A DNA stretch of 64,000 bases. Origin: Zygaena filipendulae. Lineage: Eukaryota > Arthropoda > Insecta > Lepidoptera > Zygaenidae. Within the stretch, counting starts at the first letter, position 1. Each line of letters begins with the position of its first letter. Both the position numbers and the translations under genes were made by a program. The stretch covers positions 3,658,001-3,722,000 of the forward strand of contig OU015665.1 in the NCBI GenBank assembly GCA_907165275.2, given 5' to 3'. Below, piece by piece: positions 1 through 11,420 of the stretch. The notes under the pieces are model-generated. The model saw only the letters and a program-made list of their open reading frames with translations, had not been told where the DNA came from and ran no database searches.

Positions 1-1050
1 TTGAAAATCGTACAGGAAAATCTTTAAATAAGAAACTTATTTTAGAGTATTTTCTTATATGTATATCTTTAGTTTACAAAATGTTAGTCCATAATTGGCA
101 TGGCATTAATAGATGACTTGCTAAGTACTATACAATATTATACAATATTACCATCACAATATTATGCTGACATCGATTCAGAATTTTAAAGTCGGGTAAA
201 TGATAGCAATCGATCGCACCTGTGGAATTAATCTAAGTTTTCTAAGTAAGTATATTAATAAACATCCAATTTGAACGACATTAAATCCATAGTGGTATAT
301 TTTAATTCTTCGAATGGAATAAATTTCTCATTCTCGCTGCGTTCGGACGCCGACACTCGGGCGCAGGTGTCTAGCAGCACCTTGCATCATGCATTACTCA
401 GCACTCACTCACCTCATGTTTTGAATATTTACCAAGTAGATAATACCTACTAAGCGTTCATTGTCTTATGAACATTGTACCTATCATTGAAAATAAATTA
501 AAATTTAAAAAAAAATTGGGTCAAGTTTCATTCAAAACCACTACCAATATTGAGAGAATCTTGATTCAAAATTTATTTTATGGTCTAAAGTGTACTTATT
601 AGTAGCAACTCTATATTGTAAGCAGAAACCAATTTGGGAGTAGCCTACAAAATACATTAATTATTCAATTAGTTTCCTTGGAAACGTTTTGTGATTTGCT
701 TATAATGAAGTTTTTCACAGGCATAGTATAATTTGGTTGATTTAATACATAAACAAAATTGGAAATCAGTCTACGAGTAATTGTAAATATTAAATGAAAT
801 TTTAATTAAAATTTTCATTAATTTGACCTTATTTGACGCCTGGACTGATAGATTGTAATCAAAATATTATAATATTATACGAGGGGATAATTTTAATTTC
901 ACGAAGTAATTAATTTTTATATCGTCGTGATAATTTTATGCATATTGATCTTACAATTAGTATGTCATTGGTGAAAGTTAACAGCATTTCGATAAAAAAT
1001 ATGTGTTTGTTTTATTGATAGACTTTATTTATAAAGTGTGTCAATCTTTA
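1..1050. other. AT-rich stretch, no gene seen
   Basis: AT-rich sequence with only short chance frames. A 60-codon frame at 271-453 begins with TTG and resembles no protein I know. No transposon ends were recognised. Confidence 0.6.
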
Positions 1051-1224
1051 TACTTATAAATAAAAATGAATTGCTGTTCGTTTGTCTCGCTAAAACACGA
1101 GAATGACTGGACCGATTTGGCTAATTTTGATATTTAAATTTGATCTATTACCTATTAGAGAAAATTGGGAATTCCTGCGCGAATTCCGATACTCACGCGG
1201 GTGAAACCGCGGGGCACAGCTAGT
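1051..1224 (-). repeat. Dispersed repeat with CTAGCTG end
   Basis: On the minus strand this copy starts with the shared end (reads CTAGCTGTGCCCCGCGGTTT) and finishes in a body that reads on the plus strand as TTATAAATAAAAATGAATTG followed by TGCTGTTCGTTTGTCTCGCTA. That body differs from the commoner body seen at 42273-42502 although the CpG-rich end is the same. It is a non-coding dispersed lepidopteran repeat. Whether the family is SINE-, LINE-tail- or DNA-type is not clear from this window. Confidence 0.7.
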
Positions 1225-1378
1225 CTATAAATAAAATAAACAATTAATATCCGAATGCGTCACCAAAATTTTTCAAGTTAATCGGTAAACCATACAACAA
1301 TCAATCAAGAGAACTTAAATGTTCTCTTTTGAACCGACTTCCATTGATATACCACAGTAGTCTAGTAGTAAATCAATG

Positions 1379-2364
1379 CCGACTTCCCAAAAAGGAGGAG
1401 GTTCTCAGTTCGTCTGAATGTTGTTTTTTTTTTTTTTGAACAAGACCAAGTTTTTGGATGTTTGTTACGCGATTACTTGAAGGCGGTTGGACCGCGATTT
1501 TTTTTTTGTTTGAAAGGGTATAACTCCCGAGGTGGTCCCATTGTCATGAGTTGTCATGAGATCAGGATTTGATGATGGGATCTTGGAGAAATCGAGAGAA
1601 CTCTTCAAACATTATAGGCACACCTATAACGATTTTAGAATTCCTTTTAGTATATTGTTCATTTGCTTTCCAAAATCATCAATTGATGAAGCGGAACTGA
1701 TGATGAAGACCATAGATAACTACTGAATAATAAGTATTTCACGGTTTGCCATTCGATTACTTTAAAATGATTGCTAAGCAATTTATGAGTCACAATACAT
1801 ACGGTGAAGAGCAGCTGATGGTGATGTATCAGGAGAACTCCTCAACAATTAACGTCCCTGCTTCGGCAAAAGCAATGTATTGTAAAAGGTGATGAGCAGT
1901 TGACATTAGGCTATTGCAACTTAGATAAATTACATACCAACCCACTTAAAAGCGAGAAATAAACAAAATTTTAACAAAAAAATATAAACCGACTTCCCAA
2001 AAAACAAAAGTAAAAAGCTGAAAATAATAAAATACCGATTTCAAAAGACAATAATACTCGTAATATTATTATTGGTTTGTGCTACCACTGATCGATTTGA
2101 AGTCGGTGACAAACCAAATATGGAGTAGATATGTAGATAGGCTATAAGTCCACTCCCGCCACGAGCTCGTCGTGAGCAGAGCAACCCAAGTGGGCAGACA
2201 CAAGCGGGCTTGTCACCGACTTCAAACCGATCAGTGGTAGCACAAACCAATAATAATATTACGTGTATTATTGTCTTTTGGATAGAATTTGTATTTTGTT
2301 ATTTTTAGCTTTTTAGTTTTGTTTTTTGGAAGTCGGTTTTTATTTTATTTTTAAATTTTGTTTA
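1379..2364 (+). mobile_element. Composite foldback repeat, copy 1
   Basis: The copy opens with a module close to GACTTCCCAAAAAGGAGGAGG followed by a T-run, continues with a non-coding body (1500-1960), and ends in a large inverted repeat. The left arm is about 1961-2125 and the right arm about 2205-2364. The arms carry the words TTGGTTTGTGCTACCACTGA and GAAGTCGGTGACAA. The loop between them holds CCACTCCCGCCACGAGCTCG. A 69-codon frame on the minus strand (2041-2250) is a by-product of the palindrome. The same architecture recurs at 20396-21015 and 50926-52228, so this is one family. No transposase is present, so it is non-autonomous. Confidence 0.75.
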
Positions 2365-2987
2365 TGTTAACACTAGTAAGTAAGTATTACTACCAAGGGC
2401 ATCGACTCAGTATAAAAACAGATAAAAACAAAATATTTAGGGTGTCAAAAGAAAGTTTTGGGATATAAATGAGTATTTTCTCATAACTGTGGCACTTGTG
2501 CCGTCTACATCTCTTCTTAAGTTAATGTGTCATGTAATTCTTAAATAATATTAAGTAAGTAATACAAAATTTATTATTATTATTATTTATTATGTATTGA
2601 TAAACATTAAATAGCAACAAGTAATCATAGCAATATGCATTAACTAAAATCTCAAACTGGCCCCTATAGTTTAGATTTTAGATAGTATATAATTGAAAAA
2701 TTTGTTTGTTTGTTTGTTTTAGAACTTTTTCGATGTTTTTTTGTCGAATTCGACACCTTCGTTGAAACATATAGATAATTGGGCTTAAACTTAAGAAAGA
2801 CCACTTTTTAGCCTATTGTTAAAAAGAAGAAGTCATGTAATAGCAATTACATACATCGGAAAATATTTCAATCCTGCGGAAAAGATAAGAAAGAAATGTA
2901 TTATAATGTTTTCACAAATTATAAATCTTTAGCTAGTACAATAGAGGAGTTTATGGGAAAAACATGAAGTAGAACGGATAAATCAAT
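2365..2987. other. AT-rich stretch, no gene seen
   Basis: AT-rich DNA with short direct repeats such as TTTGTTTGTTTGTTT near 2700. No coding region or transposon end was recognised. The end of this stretch may be the 5' leader of the candidate gene that follows. Confidence 0.5.
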
Positions 2988-3340
2988 ATGGCAGAGTGAG
3001 TCTTGTTCAAATTATTTATGAACATTTGTTAGGTAAAATTTTAATTACACTCGCTTAATAGAATTGCATTTAATTTTCTGTTAAATCTTGTTCTAATATT
3101 ATCTTTAATTAACTGTAATAATTATGTTGTTTCTTTCTTAATTTAAGATTCGAGGACCGAAGAGTTCGAACTCCGAGAATTAGAAGTTTGCCGTGGTTTC
3201 TTCGACGTGAATTTAGGAATTTACACAGAAATTCTGGGATATTTTATGCTATTTGTGTACAAAATTCTTTCCAAATTCGTTTACTTTATTTAATATCTAC
3301 TATAGCTGTGCCCCGCGGTTTCAGTAGTAGTAAGCAGTAA
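2988..3340 (+). CDS. Candidate spliced small gene, function unknown
   Basis: An ATG at 2988 opens a frame ATG GCA GA that runs straight into a consensus donor GTGAGT at 996-1001 of the 2 kb block (2996-3001). A 152-bp intron would end at AG 3146-3147, preceded by a good pyrimidine tract (TTTCTTTCTTAATTTAAG). The spliced frame then stays open to TAA 3338-3340, giving 66 codons. The predicted peptide begins MAEFEDRRVRTPRIRS and is rich in arginine. A second frame of the same exon stays open to 3293 and would encode a membrane-like stretch, so the choice of frame rests on the splice phase. The frame runs into the repeat at 3299, so the true gene may splice out earlier. I do not recognise a family, and chance cannot be excluded. 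Confidence 0.3.
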
Positions 3341-3472
3341 TAAAAAGTACCCTATGTCCTTCTCTGTACCCCTGACAACGTGCATGCCAAATTTCATCCA
3401 AATCCGTTCAACCGTTTTTGCGTGATTGAGTAACAAACATCCACACTTTTACATTTATAATATTAGTAGGAT
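3299..3472 (+). repeat. Dispersed repeat with CTAGCTG end
   Basis: It begins TATAGCTGTGCCCCGCGG and ends TATAATATTAGTAGG, the two ends of the most common repeat in the window. The body includes AAATCCGTTCAACCGTTTTTG and GTAACAAACATCC. The CpG-rich head is partly replaced by AGTAGTAGTAAG. Confidence 0.75.
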
Positions 3473-3678
3473 TGGTAAGAAACATCCAAACAGCTTCATA
3501 GTTCATATTCACGTTTACAATTTATTGGTACGATATATTGACGTATATTTATCACGCAGAGAATTAAGTATTTCTTTAGTAAAATTCTTTTCAGGATACA
3601 AAATGTGCTATTTGATAAATGGAAGGAAGATTTAGTGAACGTCAAAATATTATTATGAACATTCAAGGTTCTTTTTAG

Positions 3679-3778
3679 GAGGTACATAAAATAAGGTCGA
3701 TTCCAAATTATCCATCCCTCGGGCGACATAAATGGGTGAGTTTTAATTTTATTTCAAAACCTCCAGAAAACGATATTG
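3679..3778 (+). CDS. Candidate internal exon, function unknown
   Basis: The segment is bounded by a good acceptor (TTCTTTTTAG at 3669-3678) and a consensus donor (GTGAGT at 3779-3784). Only the phase-0 frame is open, for 33 codons. It encodes a peptide containing IPNYPSLGRHKW and SKPPEND. A second GTGAGT lies inside at 3736, so a shorter 57-bp version ending at 3735 is also possible, again in frame. It lies about 340 bp downstream of the other candidate exon on the same strand, but the joining donor would be weak. No homologue is recognised. Confidence 0.28.
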
Positions 3779-3784
3779 GTGAGT

Positions 3785-5512
3785 AATCACAAAAAAATAA
3801 TACTTCTATAATTTTTTACGTAACTTAATTAAAAGTGTTTTGATGTGAAACTATAGTCACTTAAAAACACTTTTGTTAAGTTACGTTTTCCAAAAAATCC
3901 TTTTCCACGGACAAAAAGGGTTAAATTCGTCGAAGTACATAGATTTATTTTAAAGAAATTTGAAAATAACATTTATATTACTACCTACAAGGCAACTGTT
4001 ACTAACTATAATAATATCGAACATTCACCTAACCTAATCCCAAATCAAAAAGATCCTGCGTTTTGATTATTAGTCTATATACATAGTTTTTTTCGAAGAG
4101 TTCTGTTTACTCCAACATGACTCCTGCGTAGGTACCATACAAAGTGCCGAATACGACGGTGTCCATGTCCGTTGAAATCTATTATTCAAAACCCGTGTCA
4201 TCTACACGACTGTTGTTCAGTCACTTCGTGTTGGACTCCTGCGTTATTATATGAATTTCAACTAAGTCGACCAAATATGTATTACGTGACTAGGTCGGCT
4301 CGTAGCCTGTATAGATGAACATTACTTATGAGTCGACCACCGACCGATACGAGTGCTCGTTGATCTAAATGTGAAACAAAGACTTCGGTATTCGGCACTT
4401 TAAAAAAAAAAAGTGAAAATATGAGAGTACACAAGTTGATGATTGGAACGTTGTGCACATAAAGTCCATGGAGGTGGTAGGTACCTACGTTCTTTTCGAA
4501 AACGTTTTCTGAGAGTTATTCTTTTTTTTCTCCGATCTCTTCACGCTGCAAGACGGCGACTTTTACGCGATCCGTGAATCAAAATCGATGAACGCGGTCT
4601 TGGTCGTGCGAAAAACATAATCCGCGTCTCAATGGTTTCTTTACATCTAGAATGCTCGTGCAATGACGACTAATTCCGTTTTCAAACATAATTGTAGGAA
4701 AAAAAGTAAAAAAAAAATGTCATGTTGAACACAACTTCTCAAACGACTGTTGCTGAAGTTCATGCAATATGTAGATACATCAAACTGTAATTATATTATT
4801 TGATAAACACATATGGAAATATATTCCATTCCGGCACACTTACTGACCCCATAAAGATAACGGAAAACCTAGAACCTAAAGAAATAGATCGTTGATTTTG
4901 ACTAAACAAAGAAAGACTTAACTCATCACGCTCGAGACTGAACTTTAAAGCGTGCCCATAAGTTATCCGAGCGATAAGAAATTGGTTTTGTCTCCTTTAT
5001 CTACTCCGGATTGCATTTTAGTAGGTATAAAGTTTAATTGGTTTACGAAACTTGTTACATTCGACGGTGTCTATTTGGACTTTAGGTTATCGTGGTCTCA
5101 GTGCTGAGTGCTGACTTGTTTTTTACCTATATCATTAAATTCACCGCATGCCGTCTTGGGATTTCAAGTGTGGTGGAAAATGCTTACCTACTAAATTCTA
5201 TCAGCCCAACGTAATTACGCGCCACTGACGTACACATCTTTGGTTTTGTGTTTCCATCGAACGAAATTTATTATTAAGCGCTCTTTAATAAAGTAGTAGG
5301 TGTATAATCTCTTTGGTTATTTGATTTTATTTACCAAATTATCTAGAATTATTTCAACTGCAGGTGCTCAGGTGATTCATTGAAAACCAATTTATTGGTA
5401 GGATAACGCGCGTACTATTGTATGTTGGTCCAAAATGGTCTGTCTTTTTACATTTCTTTATTGCTTGTTTGTTAAATAACATAATATATTGTTAACATAA
5501 CATATATTGTTA
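3785..5512. other. Intergenic or intronic stretch
   Basis: Mixed AT-rich sequence with locally higher GC at 4130-4360 and 4520-4640. No frame with recognisable protein content, no splice-framed exon and no transposon ends were found. Confidence 0.45.
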
Positions 5513-5516
5513 TTAA

Positions 5517-5758
5517 CCCTTCGTGATTACACATCCAAATGATAAAATTTACTTGATTTTTTTTTAAATCGAAATTTGCGAGTTCTTTTCTTGTTGTTTT
5601 TTTAACTATTTCTATAATTAAATATCTTGACAAAAAAGAAATCTATTGGATTAGTTAGAGGTAATCTTAAATTAGTTTCGCGCCAGATTGACGTCAGTAT
5701 CTACATTGTTGTTGTTTTTCTGCGTGGGGTCTGCTGGACCCCATATGACCACGAAGGG
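5517..5758. mobile_element. piggyBac-type MITE flanked by TTAA
   Basis: A 242-bp segment lies between two TTAA tetranucleotides (5513-5516 and 5759-5762). Its ends are inverted repeats starting CCCTTCGTG. The right end also carries a small hairpin, GGGGTCTGCTGGACCCC (5727-5743). TTAA target duplication and CCC-starting termini are hallmarks of the piggyBac superfamily. There is no open frame, so it would depend on a transposase encoded elsewhere. Its ends differ from those of the longer element at 11421-12731, so it belongs to another subfamily. Confidence 0.7.
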
Positions 5759-5762
5759 TTAA

Positions 5763-7551
5763 ACTTTGCGGTCAAGTGATACAATTTAATTTTGATCTAT
5801 GAGAAAAAGATGTTTTTTTAAATGCTGCCACTTAGCTAATCAGACAATATATTTTTCCTTACAATTATTCCGGCCAAACTCTTAGGCCAGGGAACACTAT
5901 ATGTATAAGAACAATATTAATCTTCCTTATCTAAAACTTATTACTTTAGACCAGTATAAACACTATTGAAACTCGATACTTATCAAGTTATAAAATTTGT
6001 TTGATTTCTTAATTTTTCAAAAGAAACAGAATAATTTGAGAGGTTACCGGGTTTTGTGTAGCGTTTATTAATACCAAACTAAAAAAATAAGACTTATTTT
6101 GCACGCATTTATTGGAAGAACACCTAAATGATGAAAAACCAATTTTCCCCATCAAAATTTTATTCATAGAAAATTCAAATGATTTCTCCATGGGAGTATT
6201 TGTGGGTCTTTATTTCATTAAAATGATAATTTGAATCAAAGCATATACTACACAATATAATAAAAGTAACCGAGATAACAGCCAGGGGGCATTCTTTCCA
6301 AATTAAATTGATCTCCAATCTCCATCGACCGAGCTTCACGTCAAACGCGTAAGGGTCTATTACAGATTGGCTTCACTTCTTGCTTATAATCAATTTAGAT
6401 GTTCCAAAGAAGTTACATAAAAGTTTAATAGTTACCTACCTCTGTTATCTGACGCTGGCACTTGGCAATCGAGATGCCATTAAGCAGACCCGAGAATCCG
6501 ATTCCAAAGTTTGTAACAGCTTTTTAGTAAAACGTCTCTCGTATTGTAAAAAACGATTTATTTTTCTTAAATATGATAATAATATGATGTTTAGATATTT
6601 ATCAATAGACGATTTTGCTAGCAATATACTGTATGTACCTATGTATAAAAACCGTGATGTTCAAGTTTACAGCAACTGTACTATGTATTTGAGAAAAATC
6701 ATTTCAGACAGACATACAGAAAGACAGGCAGACAAACTGATACAAAGATAAAAAATAATATCCTTACTTTTGAAATTTTGATGAATGACAAATTCCAGCT
6801 AATTTCTTTTACTACCAAAAACCGAAAATCCTAAAATACAAACGGACAATTAATGTTAGCTTCAACCATGTGTAAACATCTGAATGTATGTACCTACCTT
6901 TTCTATTAAATTTGAAAAGATAAATGGAATTTGGTTATAACAACAATATTCAAATTACTTTACGTCTCAAAAATTAAACCAAAATCTTTTCCACGCTTAT
7001 TGCTTTTACGTGTTTACTCAATAGGTACATAATAATAATATTAAAATGGAAATCACTTAAAATTTACTTGAATAACTTGATTCGACTTCATACAATTTGT
7101 CTCTATCACTTTTATTGCGGACTAACATCACGTACACTCGGCAACAAAATTATAAATGGACAGCACATCCAAATGGTAATAATTCGTCCACGCACTAAAC
7201 TGCTTCACGGTAAGTACATCAATACACATTTTACATACACAGTTTAAAATACACAATGAGTCATTGTACGTGATTGTACTTAAACAGTTGTTCTAGAAGA
7301 TTGCGAGTAGGTACGATAGGGTCCCCAAAAGGAATTTCGAGCTAAAAATAATAACAATGCTTAACATGTTCGGCCGCTTGACTACAGCACACCTATCCTT
7401 TAGCCAAATGAATACAGTAATACATAATTGTTACCGCATAAATAGTAAGGAACGAATCGTCATATCATGTGGTCAATTAAAATCATCCAATCAAAAGTCC
7501 AGATTTGCGTGACCACGTAACATGACGATCCATTCCTTAGTTTTCTAGGCG
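5763..7551. other. AT-rich stretch, no gene seen
   Basis: A 123-codon frame at 6380-6751 begins with TTG and ends in a run of AGACAG-type repeats. It has no recognisable domain and I do not treat it as a gene. A GTAAGT donor-like site at 7210 has no coding frame leading to it. Confidence 0.5.
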
Positions 7552-7737
7552 TTAACGTTTATAGACTTTCAACGTGGCTAATGGGGCTGATGTTAGGCAA
7601 GTGATGTGGTCGAAAATTGTAAACACAGCTAGACTGAAATAGGAACTGGCCTTCAATGGAGGCTGCTGGAACACACCGTTAGATGCTTGGCGATAGATTT
7701 TTAACTTAAAATTAGTGGTAGCTAGCCGACCGGGCAA
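7552..7737 (-). repeat. Dispersed repeat, GTTAGGTGCTTGGCGA family
   Basis: The segment shares the words GTGGTCGAAAATTGTAAACA and CCGTTAGATGCTTGGCGATAGATTTT with a second copy at 35036-35160. A 61-codon minus-strand frame crosses it but starts with TTG. I take it as a dispersed repeat; its class is unknown. The region just right of it (7738-7800) is GC-richer and uncharacterised. Confidence 0.5.
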
Positions 7738-8506
7738 CTAGGAAGCGCCGTACCGCCATGGAAATTGCGGCGCTTCTAGACATTATCCCCTAGCGCCACC
7801 TGGTTCCAAACTAAGCAGACTTGTACTATGAGTACCAGACAACAGCTAATGTCTGATGTCACTAGTTATATCAGTTATCTTATAGATACGTTTTTTCTTG
7901 TGAATAAATATAGGTATTCAATAAACGGTTCATGCTACCGTTAACAATACCTATTCAAAATACATTTACGTGCATAATTAATGCCCCTAAAATTTTAGTA
8001 AATTTCAACGTGCATCCCTTTTAATAGGGCCAGCGCTGAAGTGGTTAACCATTAGCTAACTCGTCGCCCGCTAGCTGACAACTTTGCAGTTGACGCACGA
8101 AGTTTGCATGGCTTGCGGAGTGGAGCCTTGATTCGTGAACGCAGATTTTGCCACGTGCTTTAATGTTTAATTAGCGTCATTATTTATGATCTCAAGTTTG
8201 TACAGTTTAGTTATTAGCATTTGAAGTTTCCCCAGAGAAGCAGTTTCGACGTTAGTTTCAGAGATAAGGACACGTGAAAGGAAGCGGATCCCAAATTTTC
8301 AACCGGTACCGAATATAGTGCAACTAAATGAAGTTTACAAAACGTTTCGTTAATATGTGTTGCTGCTATTTGAGATATGAAACAACAATGTCGACAAATA
8401 TAAAGCTATGACAGCTCATTGCCTATGAGCAGTAGTTTTTACAAACTAGTAAATGCAAGTAAGATTCAAGAAAAGGATGCCGAAAATTTAAAAAATTATC
8501 TTAACT
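7738..8506. other. Intergenic stretch
   Basis: No gene supported. The part at 8020-8160 is GC-richer than its surroundings but has stops in all frames that I followed and no splice-framed exon. Confidence 0.4.
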
Positions 8507-8695
8507 AATATTACTAATGCGAAAGTGAGTTTGTTTGTTTGTTACGCTTTCACGGCTTAAAGGCTCAACCAATCAACACGAAATTTTGCATACACGTTGT
8601 CGGGGGTATAGAGAAGGACATATAGAGTACTTTTTTCCCGGAATTCCCGCGGGAACTCCGAAATTACCGCGGGTGAAACCGTGGGACCAGCTAGT
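8507..8695 (-). repeat. Dispersed repeat with CTAGCTG end
   Basis: The minus-orientation copy is complete. TAATATTACTAATGCGAAAG marks the right-hand terminus of the family, then come GTTTGTTTGTTACGCTTTCACG, TGCATACACGTTGTCGGGGG, and finally CCCGCGGGAACTCC...GGACCAGCTAGT. Confidence 0.8.
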
Positions 8696-9029
8696 TTAAA
8701 ATAACCACAAAATATGTACTTAATAGAAATAATAAATTAAAACAACAACAAAACAAAACAACAAAGATGAATAAGTATTACGCAAGGACTAGAAGTTTCC
8801 ATAAAGACTAGATGAAACAAAGACAAAGGTTGGAATACGAATATTAGCGTGCACGAACGATGCAACGAACGATGCAATCATGTGTATGCAAATGTACCTA
8901 CGGATTATTGTTGCAAGATGTCAACACAGATCGTAGTACCTAGGTATTATATTTTTAGTCTGCGGCAGCAAGGGAAAATAAATTAGCATTAACACGTATA
9001 TTCTTAAATTAGCGTAGGAATATCCTTAT

Positions 9030-9160
9030 CTACTATTATAAATCGGAAAGTGAGTTAGTTAGCTTGTTTATTCGTTTGTTTGTTACGCTTTGTTTTTTGT
9101 TTGTTTGTTTGTTACGATTTCACGCCTGAACAGCTCATCCGATCACCATGAAGCATAAGA
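9030..9160 (-). repeat. Truncated dispersed repeat
   Basis: ATTATAAATCGGAAAGTGAG followed by repeated GTTTGTTTGTTACG blocks and CACGCCTGAACAGCTCATCCG. It is the distal half of the CTAGCTG family, with the CpG-rich end missing and the GTTTG block partly duplicated. Confidence 0.65.
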
Positions 9161-9475
9161 AGTTTTGGGCAAGTTAGAGTATTTGTTCTAACTTCTTTTG
9201 CAACGGTAGCGCGCCTGCCCCGCCTACGTCATATTGTCCTCTCTAGTTTATTTATTTGCTCTGTGGGTTATATCAATGGTTTTGGTACGTGTTAACGTTA
9301 GTGCTAAGCATGCTAGCAAATTTAAATCAGCTTCAATTTTAACTATCATAGTCATCATCCGTATGTTAGTTTGTGTTTTTACACGCGTGAAGACAACCTT
9401 TTTTAAGTATCTACCTATATGTATAAGTGACGAGTTAGACGAGCGTTGACATTCAACGGCTATGGCGCACGTTCC

Positions 9476-9486
9476 GGTTCGATTCC
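9476..9486 (+). promoter_or_regulatory. Pol III B-box, tRNA-derived SINE remnant
   Basis: GGTTCGATTCC matches the B-box consensus of tRNA genes and tRNA-derived SINEs, and is followed by CGGCAG. The upstream sequence (CAACGGCTATGGCGCACGTTCC) resembles the tRNA-like head of insect SINEs, but no cloverleaf can be folded around it. I therefore call it a SINE remnant rather than a tRNA gene. Confidence 0.45.
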
Positions 9487-10172
9487 CGGCAGTCCACTGA
9501 CATTTCTCACCAAAAACCGCAAACTATTGTCTTTATCAGCTAGCATAGTCAGGAACAATTTATAAACGAAACCAGTCTTTTGTATACACGCAAGGAACAA
9601 GTTCCCTTGTTAAAATCAGCGATACGGTTGTGATCCTACTTTATTTTGAGTTCGAAGTATGTATCTTGTAATGTTATTGTTTGGAATTTTAATACAATTT
9701 CTAATTTTCTACATATTGTACGTACCTATATCTCTGCATTCAACGCAACGTGCGAAAGATTTTAAGTTTGTTCATAAAAGTCAATCTGCATGTTCAAAAA
9801 ATCAAACGCCTCTCACTGAGACGCGTACTTTGATCATTAGGTACGGTTCTACAAAAGACTATAGGTACCTACCTACAGTACTTACTCGAAGTATATTGAT
9901 TAAAAACTCCAAGATACGTATATCGAAATGGAAGTAGACAGTAAAAAAAGATGTTTATCTCATTAAAAATGAGTGCGCGAGATAACCTTTATGCGCTATT
10001 GAAGTAAAACTTCTTGATTACACAAAAAAATAAATAAAAAAGTCATCACTCCGTCACTGAGTGGACACAGATAGCAACATTTCCGCCACGCTTCTAACGT
10101 CTTGCGAAGCATACAGTTATCCCCCTTAATCGCGACAAAGAAGTTACACTTCAATAAAAAAAAATAACTCAC
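9487..10172. other. Presumed first intron of the DOMON gene
   Basis: This lies downstream of the splice donor of the minus-strand DOMON exon and should be the start of its intron. A 92-codon plus-strand frame at 9659-9937 begins in AT-rich sequence and resembles nothing known. I saw no second exon of the monooxygenase here. Confidence 0.45.
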
Positions 10173-10610
10173 CAAAATCTGTGCATTGCCATTCCGGTCA
10201 TCGACCCATGCGACGAGCAAATCAGCTCCTCTCATATTCCTCGCCGAATTGAACCCGACGCCGACGTAACCGAGGGTTTTCGCTTCGACCCTGAATGTAA
10301 TGCTCGTGTCGGAGTAGACCCATCGCAGTACAACGTCGCCGATCCCGTCCAACCTCTCCGAATGGGCCCACGTCAAACTCGATTCGTACGACTTCGAGTC
10401 GAACAGCTCTCGCCTGTGCCTCGTTCGGTATTGATCGACAATTTTACTCGTTTGCTCGTTTTTCGCTTCGGCTTGCAACAGTCCCAAAGCATGCGAGTAA
10501 AGTATGGGATCCGATGGTAGGCTGTTCTGAGGTACGATCAGTTTGTGGCCAGGCAGCTTCGCTTGGCTGAGCATAACAATACTTAATACAAATATTATTT
10601 GTTTATTCAT
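10173..10610 (-). CDS. DOMON-domain secreted protein, first coding exon (DBH-like monooxygenase, MOXD1 type)
   Basis: The exon encodes 146 residues. Residues 1-17 form a signal peptide (MNKQIIFVLSIVMLSQA). An Arg-rich stretch at 62-67 (RTRHRR) could be a proprotein cleavage site. Residues about 75-146 form the start of a DOMON domain, with LRWVYSDTSITFRVEA, GYVGVGFN and MRGADLLVAWVDD, typical of the N-terminal domain of copper-dependent dopamine-beta-hydroxylase-like monooxygenases. The coding frame reaches a consensus donor (GTGAGT, complement of 10167-10172) in phase 0; the longer open frame past it reads intron. The start is the first ATG after an acceptor-like TTTGTTTCAG, so the exon may extend to 10649 with 39 bases of leader. 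The copper-binding catalytic domains should lie in later exons at lower coordinates; none was recognised in the window. The protein would enter the secretory pathway. Substrates of MOXD1-type enzymes are not well defined. Confidence 0.8.
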
Positions 10611-10649
10611 TTTGGTCTCAGCGGGCTTGCCTCATTACTTTTTTAATAC

Positions 10650-11416
10650 CTGAAACAAAAATATAATTAAATTAGAAACATCAAAGAATATTAACGATGA
10701 GCATTTTAGAGGTGAGTTCAATAAGGTAAAAACTTGGTTGGTAGGTAATTGAAGATTGTACCCAATACAAAATTAAGTCATAACGTAAGAATTTATTACG
10801 TTTTAATTACCTTAGATAATAATTTGTAGAAGTTTAATTAGATAAGATTAATTAGTATAAGTTCAAACATTAATGTAGGTTAGGTATCTAATCTGATTAA
10901 TCTTCTACTAATTGATTAAATTAATAATGTAATTCATATAACTAGTATTGCATTTATGAAAAAATATCTCAGTAAAAAACTACAAATTTTAATACATATA
11001 CCTACCTACCTACAACATGATTGGTATCGGTCTTTCAAAAGTAGATGGTATCAACTATCAACTCACAATCAGATCAGATCGACAACAATGACACACAGAG
11101 AGAAAAAGTTACCAGAATCAATAAAATACGTAACACAAAAAAAAGGAATACAAAAATGCTGTACCACAAGGATGTAGAGTGTAGACATCAAACAGGTAGG
11201 TACGGCCATTTCCGGTGTGTAACCACTACTCTTGGTCGAATGTTAAGAACAAACATCTCGATTCTCGAGTGTGTGGGCTTTCGTGAATGAATGAAATCAC
11301 TGCAAGAATTGCGAGATACATATATTCCTTTTTTTAAAAACACACGCGATGCAGTGAAGCAACCAGTTGACTTTTTAAATTATTCAAACGAGTGCTATAA
11401 TATTGTAACAGACATT
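10650..11416. other. Upstream of DOMON exon, no gene seen
   Basis: AT-rich sequence on the upstream side of the minus-strand exon. Overlapping frames at 10956-11290 have no recognisable content. An acceptor-like site at 10650 suggests that part of this is an intron preceded by an upstream leader exon. Confidence 0.45.
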
Positions 11417-11420
11417 TTAA

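Noticed and set aside
6380..6751. 123-codon frame
   Set aside because: Starts with TTG, ends in AGACAG-type simple repeats, no domain, and AT-rich codons throughout.
9476..9486. tRNA gene
   Set aside because: Only the B-box is present; no acceptor stem or anticodon arm can be formed around it.
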